Source of the DNA: JASMHC01 sp964476515
Lineage (GTDB): Bacteria; Pseudomonadota; Alphaproteobacteria; Rhodobacterales; Rhodobacteraceae
Length of the DNA: 6,774 nucleotides
NCBI GenBank assembly: GCA_964476515.1
Contig: CAYZAY010000114.1
Span: forward strand, 1-6,774
Reading direction: 5' to 3'
Shown here: positions 1-5,838 of the stretch, piece after piece
Layout of the letters: each line of letters opens with the position of its first letter
Numbering within the stretch: position 1 is the first letter of the stretch
Translations under genes and position numbers: made by a program
The notes under the pieces: model-generated
The model's input: the letters and a program-made list of their open reading frames with translations, nothing else
Told to the model about the DNA's origin: nothing
The model's database searches: none

Positions 1-85
1 AAATCAGATATCACAGCCAATCCCGACATTTGCTGGCATTGATTTCGACATTGACGCTGACGTTTGGCTAGGACAAGTTTCACCT
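1..85. other. Upstream stretch with no identifiable gene
   Basis: Frame 1 stops at 40-42 (TGA) and frame 3 at 69-71 (TAG), so the tail of an upstream gene could end at either place, but neither short translation is recognisable. Frame 2 has no stop and runs straight into the aminotransferase gene that starts at 86. No clear promoter or hairpin is visible. Nothing here can be assigned with confidence. Confidence 0.5.
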
Positions 86-1279
86 ATGACAGAAGTATTT
101 ACCGGCAGTTTTACACAGCAAGAACCCATCCCCGATGACGCGATCACGGCGGCGATGGAGATTTTACGCACCGGTCGGCTTCACCGCTATAACCTTGTTG
201 GCGATGAAGAGGGCGAAACCTCGGCCCTAGAGCGCGAGTTTGCTGCATATACTGGCGCGAAATACTGTCTGGCCGTTGCGTCCGGCGGATACGCCATTGC
301 GACGGCTCTTCGCGCTTTGGGTGTTCAGGCTGGTGACATCGTACTGACCAATGCGTTCACGCTTGCCCCTGTGCCGGGGGCGATTGCCAGCCTTGGCGCT
401 GTTCCAGCATTTGTCGGCGTAACCGAGCATCTAACAATTGACCTTGATGATCTCGAAGCCAAAGCAATAGGCGCTGGGGTTCTGGTCCTAAGCCATATGC
501 GCGGTCACTTGTGCGACATGGATCGTCTGATGGCGATTGCCGCCGCCAACGATCTGAAGGTTGTCGAAGACTGCGCCCATACAATGGGGGCAAGCTGGAA
601 TGGTATTCCGTCTGGCCGTCACGGTGATCTCGCTTGTTATTCGACGCAAACCTACAAACACATGAATTCGGGCGAAGGCGGTCTCTTGATCGGTGACGAC
701 CCCGAGGTAATGGCAAGGGCGACGATTCTGTCTGGGTCTTACATGCTGTATTCCCGCCACGGCGCGGCACCTGATCCAGAGGTATTTGAGAAGGTCAAAT
801 ACCACACACCAAACGTATCTGGACGAATGGATCATATGCGAGCCGCGATCCTGCGTCCGCAGCTGAAAAACATTGCCACCCAATGCCAGCGCTGGAACGA
901 ACTATACGATGTCACCGAACAAGGCCTTCGGGACACGCCCGGTCTTACAGTTATCGACCGTCCAGACGCTGAAACCTTTGTCGGATCGTCCATCCAGTTC
1001 CTTCTTCTTGATTGGAGCGATGAGAACGTAAACGAAGTCATTTCCCGCTGTGCGACCCGCGGTGTTGAGTTGAAATGGTTCGGTGGCGCTGAGCCTAACG
1101 GTTTTACCTCTCGCTACGACAGTTGGCGGTACGCGCCTTCAGATCGCATGCCCGAAACAGACAGGGTGCTAAAAAGCATCGTGGATATGCGTCTTCCTTT
1201 GACGTTTCCACTGGATGACTGTGCCTTGATCGCACGTATCATCCGGCAGGAAGTGTCTGCGGTCTATCAATCCAGCTAA
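86..1279 (+). CDS. DegT/DnrJ/EryC1/StrS family PLP-dependent aminotransferase
   Basis: A 397-residue protein, full length for the fold-type I DegT/StrS family, cytoplasmic, with no signal peptide or membrane segment. The family typically transfers an amino group, usually from glutamate or glutamine, to a keto-sugar or cyclitol. Visible landmarks: SGGYAIATALRA (about 66-77) in the cofactor phosphate-binding region; VVEDCAHTMG (159-168), whose Asp162 should contact the PLP pyridine nitrogen; and TYKHMNSGEGG (189-199), where Lys191 is the expected Schiff-base lysine. All catalytic elements look intact. ATG 86 is preceded by only a weak AGGA at 70-73, 12 nt away, and the frame stays open to the window edge, so a more upstream start is not excluded. 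No sugar or polysaccharide genes are adjacent and a hairpin element separates it from the leucine operon. Substrate unknown; the family is secure, the role is not. Confidence 0.9.
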   Translation: MTEVFTGSFTQQEPIPDDAITAAMEILRTGRLHRYNLVGDEEGETSALEREFAAYTGAKYCLAVASGGYAIATALRALGVQAGDIVLTNAFTLAPVPGAIASLGAVPAFVGVTEHLTIDLDDLEAKAIGAGVLVLSHMRGHLCDMDRLMAIAAANDLKVVEDCAHTMGASWNGIPSGRHGDLACYSTQTYKHMNSGEGGLLIGDDPEVMARATILSGSYMLYSRHGAAPDPEVFEKVKYHTPNVSGRMDHMRAAILRPQLKNIATQCQRWNELYDVTEQGLRDTPGLTVIDRPDAETFVGSSIQFLLLDWSDENVNEVISRCATRGVELKWFGGAEPNGFTSRYDSWRYAPSDRMPETDRVLKSIVDMRLPLTFPLDDCALIARIIRQEVSAVYQSS

Positions 1280-1289
1280 TTTTCTTTTG

Positions 1290-1330
1290 TCCCCAAATAT
1301 CCCGGGGAGCGCGAGGGGCCTGCCCCTCGC
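1290..1330. terminator. GC-rich double hairpin, possible terminator / dispersed repeat element
   Basis: Eleven bases after the aminotransferase stop codon there are two adjacent inverted repeats. The first pairs TCCCC (1290-1294) with GGGGA (1304-1308) around a 9-nt loop. The second is a perfect GCGAGGGGC / GCCCCTCGC pair (1311-1319 and 1322-1330). No T-tract follows, so it is not a textbook intrinsic terminator. Placement between two transcription units fits a transcript-end or mRNA-stabilising role. From memory, the pattern CCCCAAATATCCCGGGG followed by a G-rich hairpin recurs between genes in Rhodobacteraceae genomes; this was not checked by search. Confidence 0.55.
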
Positions 1331-1348
1331 TGTGACGCTACGTGTCAT

Positions 1349-1354
1349 TTGACG
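1349..1354 (+). promoter_or_regulatory. Possible -35 element of the leucine-operon promoter
   Basis: TTGACG matches the sigma-70 -35 consensus at five of six bases and lies in the only gap large enough to hold the operon promoter. No convincing -10 exists at 16-18 bp; the best candidate is GTTAAT (1375-1380), 20 bp downstream and inside the left half of the palindrome. If real, the palindrome would overlap the -10 region and could act as a repressor site. This is a weak inference. Confidence 0.25.
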
Positions 1355-1370
1355 CAATAGGTGGGTTTGT

Positions 1371-1402
1371 GTCAGTTAATGAACAAGTGTTCAATAACTG
1401 AC
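1371..1402. promoter_or_regulatory. 32-bp near-perfect palindrome upstream of ivd (candidate operator or 5'-UTR hairpin)
   Basis: The outer arms GTCAGTTA (1371-1378) and TAACTGAC (1395-1402) are perfect inverted repeats. The inner arms TGAACA (1380-1385) and TGTTCA (1388-1393) are also perfect and share the same centre. Only the A/A pair at 1379/1394 and the central A/G at 1386/1387 fail, so 14 of 16 positions pair. Seen another way, it holds two GTT-N4-AAC boxes (1375-1384 and 1389-1398) spaced 14 bp apart. It ends 2 bp before the GGAG of ivd. Symmetry of this kind suits a dimeric repressor controlling branched-chain acyl-CoA degradation, or an mRNA stem next to the ribosome binding site. 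The regulator is not identifiable from this window. Confidence 0.7.
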
Positions 1403-1404
1403 TT

Positions 1405-1408
1405 GGAG
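1405..1408 (+). promoter_or_regulatory. Ribosome binding site of ivd
   Basis: GGAG lies 9 nt before ATG 1418 and decides the start. In-frame GTG 1361 and ATG 1379 upstream lack a well-spaced site, and the 19 extra residues they would add do not resemble the family N-terminus. Confidence 0.75.
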
Positions 1409-1417
1409 CGGCCCCGC

Positions 1418-2581
1418 ATGTTTAACGCAGTGATGAATTTCGACCTTGGTGAGGACGTAAACGCCCTTAGAGATATGGTCCACCGTTGGGCGCAAGAGCG
1501 CGTAAAGCCAATGGCAGCAGAAGTTGACCAGAAGAACGAGTTTCCAAACGAACTTTGGACGGAAATGGGCGATCTTGGATTGCTTGGTGTGACCGTCCCC
1601 GAAGCCTATTGCGGTGCCGAGATGTCTTATCTTGCTCACGTGGTTGCTGTCGAAGAGATTGCGCGGGCCAGTGCTTCGATCTCTCTCAGCTACGGCGCGC
1701 ATTCCAATCTCTGCGTAAACCAAATCAAGCTCAACGGTAGCAACGAGCAAAAGCAGAAGTACCTTCCGGGCTTAATTTCAGGCGAACATGTTGGTGCATT
1801 GGCAATGTCTGAAGCCTCGGCTGGTTCCGACGTCGTGTCGATGAAGCTCAGCGCCGAAAAGCGCAACGACCACTTCCGTCTGAACGGAAACAAATACTGG
1901 ATCACAAATGGTCCTGATGCCGACACTTTGGTTGTTTACGCGAAAACTGATCCTGAAGCGGGTGCCAAAGGTATCACTGCGTTTATCGTTGAGAAATCCA
2001 TGAAAGGTTTCTCGACTTCCCCTCACTTCGATAAACTCGGAATGCGGGGATCAAATACCGCGGAACTGATTTTTGAGGACGTTGAAGTTCCGTTCGAAAA
2101 CATCCTTGGGGACGAAGGCAAAGGCGTCAAAGTCCTGATGTCTGGCTTGGATTACGAACGCGTAGTTCTTGCAGGTATCGGCACCGGCATCATGGCGGCT
2201 TGCCTGGACGAAGTTATGCCCTACATGGCCGAGCGTAAGCAGTTTGGTCAGCCCATCGGGAACTTCCAACTGATGCAGGGCAAGATTGCAGATATGTATA
2301 CGGCGATGAATTCGGCCCGTGCCTATGTTTATGAATGCGCCAAGGCGTGTGATCGCGGCGAAATTACCCGTCAAGACGCAGCAGCATGCTGTCTCTATGC
2401 GTCAGAGCAGGGGATGGTCCAAGCCCACCAAGCCGTTCAGGCATTGGGCGGTGCGGGGTATCTGTCCGACAATCCAGTCGGTCGCATTTTCCGCGACGCT
2501 AAGCTGATGGAGATCGGGGCAGGGACGTCGGAAATTCGCCGGATGCTGATCGGGCGCGAATTGATGAACGAGATGCTTTGA
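1418..2581 (+). CDS. ivd: Isovaleryl-CoA dehydrogenase
   Basis: An FAD flavoenzyme that oxidises isovaleryl-CoA to 3-methylcrotonyl-CoA in leucine breakdown, passing electrons to electron-transfer flavoprotein; cytoplasmic, probably a tetramer. From ATG 1418 it is 387 residues, normal for bacterial members. Fold order is the acyl-CoA dehydrogenase N-terminal helical domain (about 10-120), middle beta domain (about 125-225, with ALAMSEASAGSD at 127-138 and YWITNGPDAD at 160-169), and C-terminal helical domain (about 235-385). The subfamily is diagnostic: the catalytic base is expected at Glu247 in LDYERVVLAG, and the position holding the catalytic Glu in medium-chain enzymes is Ala368 in EIGAGTSEIRR, as in human isovaleryl-CoA dehydrogenase. 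SLSYGAHSNLCVNQIKLNG (89-107) also closely matches that enzyme. An oddity is YCGAEM (64-69), where the family usually has YGGAGM. First gene of the operon; the synthetase starts 12 nt after its stop. Confidence 0.95.
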   Translation: MFNAVMNFDLGEDVNALRDMVHRWAQERVKPMAAEVDQKNEFPNELWTEMGDLGLLGVTVPEAYCGAEMSYLAHVVAVEEIARASASISLSYGAHSNLCVNQIKLNGSNEQKQKYLPGLISGEHVGALAMSEASAGSDVVSMKLSAEKRNDHFRLNGNKYWITNGPDADTLVVYAKTDPEAGAKGITAFIVEKSMKGFSTSPHFDKLGMRGSNTAELIFEDVEVPFENILGDEGKGVKVLMSGLDYERVVLAGIGTGIMAACLDEVMPYMAERKQFGQPIGNFQLMQGKIADMYTAMNSARAYVYECAKACDRGEITRQDAAACCLYASEQGMVQAHQAVQALGGAGYLSDNPVGRIFRDAKLMEIGAGTSEIRRMLIGRELMNEML

Positions 2582-2593
2582 TCCGCTCTGGCC

Positions 2594-4156
2594 ATGCTTC
2601 CTGCTACCGGATCATATGAAACGCTGAAACGCGACTTTGCTTGGGACATCCCGGAGCAACTGAATATGGCGACGCAGGTTTGCGACGGTTGGGCAGCGTA
2701 CGCGCCTGATAGGACTGCGATCATTGATGCCACCGGTGGGGCAACGCGAAACGTATCTTTCGCTGAACTCAGAACCCTCGCAGACGGGTTGGCGCGTCAT
2801 CTGTCGGTGACCGTCCAAAAAGGCGATCGTGTGGGTGTCCTGCGGACCCAATCCGTTTGGACTGCTGCTGCTCATATCGCTGTGTGGAAGCTTGGCGCTA
2901 TTTCGATCCCGCTTTTCAAGCTTTTCGCAGAAGATGCGCTTGCTACACGGCTGAACGACGCATCGGCAAAACTTGTCATCACAGATGAAGCCGGATCAGC
3001 GCTTGTTGAAAAATTAGGGTTTGAAGCTTGCATGCCTGAGCAGTTGGAGCTTTCAACCGATCCGTTTCCAACCGCTGACACCTGTTCCGAAGATCCAGCC
3101 GTTTTGATTTATACCTCGGGCACCACAGGCAGCCCAAAGGGTGCATTGCATGCCCATCGTGTTTTAACTGGTCACCTTCCGGGTGTGGAAATGAGCCACG
3201 ACCGGTTGGGACAAGACGGCGATGTTTTGTGGACCCCAGCCGATTGGGCATGGATCGGCGGTTTGTTCGATGTCTTGATGCCCGGCTTGGCGCTGGGGGT
3301 TCCCGTGGTTGCGTCGCGGGCAGACAAGTTTGATGCCGCTCAGTGCCAACAGTTGATCAAGACTGCAGGTGTTCGAAACATCTTCTTCCCCCCGACCGCT
3401 TTACGGATGCTGAAAGCCGCTGGTGCAGAAGTTTCAGGACTTCGGTCTGTGGCTTCAGGAGGGGAACCTTTGGGCGCGGAAATGCTTGATTGGGGCCGCA
3501 AATCATTCAGTCTGACGATCAACGAATTTTATGGCCAGACAGAATGCAACATGATCGCATCGTCTGCGTCTACCTTGTTTAATCCTGCACCCGGCTGCAT
3601 CGGCAAACCCGTGCCGGGTCACGATATTGCTGTGCTCGATGAACAGGGCAACCCCACGGATGACGAAGGCGACATTGCCGTGCGCAAAGGCTCGGCGAGC
3701 ATGATGCTGGAGTACTGGAACAGGCCGGAAGAATCCTCGGCCAAGTTCACGGGTGACTGGATGCTGACGGGTGATCGCGGAGTCTGGGACGGGGACTATC
3801 TTCGATTTGTCGGTCGCGAAGACGATGTGATTACCAGCGCAGGCTACCGCATCGGACCGGCTGAAATTGAAGACTGTTTGCTAAAACACCCAACCGTTGC
3901 GACTGTTGGTGTGGTTGGCAAACCTGATGACCTGCGCACCGAGATCGTCAAAGCCTATGTCGTTTTGAAAGACGCGAACGAAGCGTCGAATGCGCTACAG
4001 GATGAGTTGGCGAGTTTCGTCAAAGAACGCCTGTCAAAGCATTCATACCCAAGAGAAATAACGTTTGTTGCGTCGCTGCCAATGACAGTGACCGGCAAGA
4101 TAATCCGAAAAGATCTAAAGGCACGTGCCATTGCCGAAAAGGAGCAAGGCCAATGA
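2594..4156 (+). CDS. AMP-forming acyl-CoA synthetase (short/medium or branched-chain acid ligase)
   Basis: A 520-residue member of the ANL adenylating superfamily. It activates a carboxylic acid with ATP to an acyl-adenylate, then transfers the acyl group to CoA. Landmarks: the P-loop YTSGTTGSPKG (173-183), WTPADWAWIGGL (213-224) typical of the medium-chain synthetase (ACSM-like) branch, FYGQTECN with Glu317 (312-319), the ribose-binding Asp394 in TGDRG, the hinge region FVGREDDVITSAGYRIGP (405-422), and Lys502 in PMTVTGKIIRKDL as the adenylation lysine. All core motifs are intact. An in-frame stop (ivd's own, 2579-2581) leaves ATG 2594 as the first possible start; no good Shine-Dalgarno precedes it, so translation may depend on ribosomes leaving ivd. 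Its stop overlaps the mccB start (ATGA). Position between ivd and mccB suggests isovalerate or a related branched acid as substrate, but sequence alone does not settle this. Confidence 0.9.
   Translation: MLPATGSYETLKRDFAWDIPEQLNMATQVCDGWAAYAPDRTAIIDATGGATRNVSFAELRTLADGLARHLSVTVQKGDRVGVLRTQSVWTAAAHIAVWKLGAISIPLFKLFAEDALATRLNDASAKLVITDEAGSALVEKLGFEACMPEQLELSTDPFPTADTCSEDPAVLIYTSGTTGSPKGALHAHRVLTGHLPGVEMSHDRLGQDGDVLWTPADWAWIGGLFDVLMPGLALGVPVVASRADKFDAAQCQQLIKTAGVRNIFFPPTALRMLKAAGAEVSGLRSVASGGEPLGAEMLDWGRKSFSLTINEFYGQTECNMIASSASTLFNPAPGCIGKPVPGHDIAVLDEQGNPTDDEGDIAVRKGSASMMLEYWNRPEESSAKFTGDWMLTGDRGVWDGDYLRFVGREDDVITSAGYRIGPAEIEDCLLKHPTVATVGVVGKPDDLRTEIVKAYVVLKDANEASNALQDELASFVKERLSKHSYPREITFVASLPMTVTGKIIRKDLKARAIAEKEQGQ
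4139..4144 (+). promoter_or_regulatory. Ribosome binding site of mccB
   Basis: AAGGAG, 8 nt before ATG 4153 and inside the last codons of the synthetase gene. It is the strongest Shine-Dalgarno in the window. It supports the start that overlaps the upstream stop codon by 4 bp. Confidence 0.8.
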
Positions 4157-5757
4157 AATTGAATTCAAAGGTTCTGACCAATTCAGAAGACTTCAAGCGT
4201 AACCGCGACGCACATCTAGAGGCTCTCTCAGTTGTCTCGGAAGCTTCTGACGCTGCGCGTTTGGGGGGCGGGGAAAAATCTCGTACCCGTCACGAAAGCC
4301 GGGGCAAAATGTTACCGCGTCGCCGTGTGGCCAATCTGTTGGACCCCGGGTCTCCGTTTCTTGAAATCGGGGCAACCGCTGCGCATGGGATGTATGGTGG
4401 TGTAGCCCCTGCGGCTGGCGTTGTTGCTGGTATCGGCAAGGTCCACGGTCAGGACGTGATGGTCGTGTGCAATGATGCGACGGTTAAGGGTGGCACCTAT
4501 TATCCTTTAACCGTGAAGAAACACCTTCGCGCACAAGAAATTGCTGAAGAATGCCGTTTGCCATGCATCTATCTTGTCGACAGCGGCGGCGCGAACCTTC
4601 CCAATCAGGATGAAGTATTCCCCGACCGAGATCACTTTGGTCGTATTTTCTACAACCAAGCGCGGATGAGCGCCAAGGGCATCCCGCAAATCGCCGTTGT
4701 TATGGGGTCGTGTACTGCGGGCGGCGCTTACGTTCCGGCGATGTCAGATGTGACGATCATTGTGAAAGAACAAGGCACGATTTTCCTTGCCGGACCCCCG
4801 CTTGTTAAGGCCGCGACGGGTGAAGTTGTGTCGTCGGAAGACTTGGGCGGCGGTGATGTTCACACGCGTCTGTCTGGCGTTGCGGATTATCTGGCCGAAG
4901 ATGACACGCATGCATTGGCGCTGGCCCGTCGGGCGGTTTGCCATCTGAACCTGACAAAACCATCAAGTGTGAATTGGCAAACGCCAGAAGAGCCTGCCTA
5001 TGATCCTGAAGAAATCTTCGGCGTTGTGCCCGGCGATCTTCGCACGCCTTACGACATAAAAGAGGTTATTGCTCGCGTCGTGGATGGGTCGCGGTTCGAC
5101 GAATTCAAACCTAGGTTTGGTGAAACCTTGGTCACAGGGTTTGCGCATGTCAAAGGCTGCCCCGTTGGGATCGTCGCAAATAACGGTGTGCTGTTTAGCG
5201 AAGCGGCGCAAAAGGGTGCGCATTTCGTCGAGCTGTGTTCCCAGCGCAAAATTCCGCTGGTCTTCCTGCAAAACATCACCGGTTTTATGGTGGGCCGTAA
5301 GTACGAAAACGAAGGCATAGCGCGTCACGGCGCGAAAATGGTGACGGCAGTTGCGACGACCTCGGTTCCCAAGATCACGATGTTGGTTGGCGGATCGTTC
5401 GGGGCAGGCAATTACGGCATGTCGGGGCGGGCGTATCAACCTCGGTTCCTGTGGACTTGGCCCAATAGCCGGATTTCCGTCATGGGCGGAGAACAGGCCG
5501 CAGGCGTTCTTGCTACAGTGAAACGCGACGCCATCGAACGGCAGGACGGAGAATGGTCTGCTGACGAAGAAGCTGCGTTCAAGCAACCCACCATCGACAT
5601 GTTCGAAGAACAATCCCATCCGCTTTATGCGTCTGCGCGTCTCTGGGATGACGGAATTATTGATCCGCGCAAAACTCGCGATGTTTTATCGCTGTCACTG
5701 ACAGCGTCGTTGAATGCACCAATCGAGGACACCCGCTTTGGTGTCTTTAGAATGTGA
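4153..5757 (+). CDS. mccB: Methylcrotonyl-CoA carboxylase, carboxyltransferase (beta) subunit
   Basis: Transfers carboxyl from carboxybiotin on the alpha subunit to 3-methylcrotonyl-CoA, giving 3-methylglutaconyl-CoA; acts in a large cytoplasmic alpha/beta complex. The 534 residues are normal for bacterial beta subunits. It has two crotonase-like halves: an N-terminal carboxyltransferase domain (about 30-290) and a C-terminal one (about 295-525). VDSGGANLPNQDEVFPDRDHFG (142-163 region), SCTAGGAYVPAMSD (186-199) and TIFLAGPPLVKAATGE (209-224) closely match human MCCC2 and separate it from propionyl-CoA carboxylases. The second oxyanion loop is GGSFGAGNYGM (413-423), followed by WPNSRISVMGGEQAAGV (436-452). 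No defect is visible. It overlaps the synthetase stop by 4 bp. The alpha subunit gene follows after a 73-nt spacer that carries a mini-ORF, rather than directly. Confidence 0.95.
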   Translation: MKLNSKVLTNSEDFKRNRDAHLEALSVVSEASDAARLGGGEKSRTRHESRGKMLPRRRVANLLDPGSPFLEIGATAAHGMYGGVAPAAGVVAGIGKVHGQDVMVVCNDATVKGGTYYPLTVKKHLRAQEIAEECRLPCIYLVDSGGANLPNQDEVFPDRDHFGRIFYNQARMSAKGIPQIAVVMGSCTAGGAYVPAMSDVTIIVKEQGTIFLAGPPLVKAATGEVVSSEDLGGGDVHTRLSGVADYLAEDDTHALALARRAVCHLNLTKPSSVNWQTPEEPAYDPEEIFGVVPGDLRTPYDIKEVIARVVDGSRFDEFKPRFGETLVTGFAHVKGCPVGIVANNGVLFSEAAQKGAHFVELCSQRKIPLVFLQNITGFMVGRKYENEGIARHGAKMVTAVATTSVPKITMLVGGSFGAGNYGMSGRAYQPRFLWTWPNSRISVMGGEQAAGVLATVKRDAIERQDGEWSADEEAAFKQPTIDMFEEQSHPLYASARLWDDGIIDPRKTRDVLSLSLTASLNAPIEDTRFGVFRM

Positions 5758-5759
5758 GG
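5756..5759 (+). promoter_or_regulatory. Shine-Dalgarno-like site for the mini-ORF
   Basis: GAGG overlaps the mccB stop codon and sits 7 nt before ATG 5767. It is well placed for initiation at the mini-ORF and is too far from the mccA start (71 nt) to serve it. It is the main argument that the mini-ORF is translated. Confidence 0.5.
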
Positions 5760-5766
5760 TGGCGAT

Positions 5767-5838
5767 ATGAGTATTTTTGGAAAGATGAAGATGCGCGTTC
5801 TGACTGCCCTCAAAGTTTTGGAGACTGGCAATGTTTGA
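5767..5838 (+). CDS. Possible 23-residue basic peptide between mccB and mccA
   Basis: Begins MSIFGKMKMRVL and ends LETGNV. Of 23 residues, four are basic and one acidic (net about +3), and the middle alternates hydrophobic and basic residues (M-K-M-R-V-L-T-A-L-K-V-L), compatible with a short amphipathic helix. No homologue is recognised. Support for translation: a well-spaced GAGG at the mccB stop, an ATG 9 nt after that stop, and an end that overlaps the mccA start by 8 bp, the layout of a translationally coupled gene. It may be a functional small protein, a leader that delivers ribosomes to mccA and sets the beta/alpha ratio, a degenerate remnant, or chance. Its length is too short for coding statistics. 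Confidence 0.4.
   Translation: MSIFGKMKMRVLTALKVLETGNV
5820..5823 (+). promoter_or_regulatory. Ribosome binding site of mccA
   Basis: GGAG, 7 nt before ATG 5831 and located inside the mini-ORF. The mccA frame has a stop at 5801-5803 and no other ATG, GTG or TTG codon before 5831, so this start is well fixed. Confidence 0.75.

Noticed and set aside
357..883. Overlapping minus-strand open frames of 131-137 codons
   Set aside because: They are antisense to the aminotransferase, including its PLP-binding region, with repetitive low-information translations.
1374..1402. Palindrome as an intrinsic terminator
   Set aside because: The arms are AT-rich with interruptions, there is no T-tract after it, and it sits directly before a ribosome binding site rather than after a gene.
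1361..1417. Longer ivd starting at GTG 1361 or ATG 1379
   Set aside because: The extra residues do not resemble any acyl-CoA dehydrogenase N-terminus, they cross the palindrome, and only ATG 1418 has a well-spaced GGAG.
2437..2733. 98-codon minus-strand frame spanning the ivd-synthetase junction
   Set aside because: It covers the conserved C-terminus of ivd and N-terminus of the synthetase. There is no independent support and no gap for its own promoter.
4963..5619. 218-codon open frame on the minus strand
   Set aside because: Antisense to the conserved second half of mccB; its translation has no recognisable domain and no plausible ribosome site was evident.
5758..5830. Mini-ORF region as a frameshifted start of mccA
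   Set aside because: The mccA frame begins cleanly at 5831 with the standard MFDKILIANRGEIA start and its own GGAG, and the mini-ORF translation does not resemble any carboxylase sequence.
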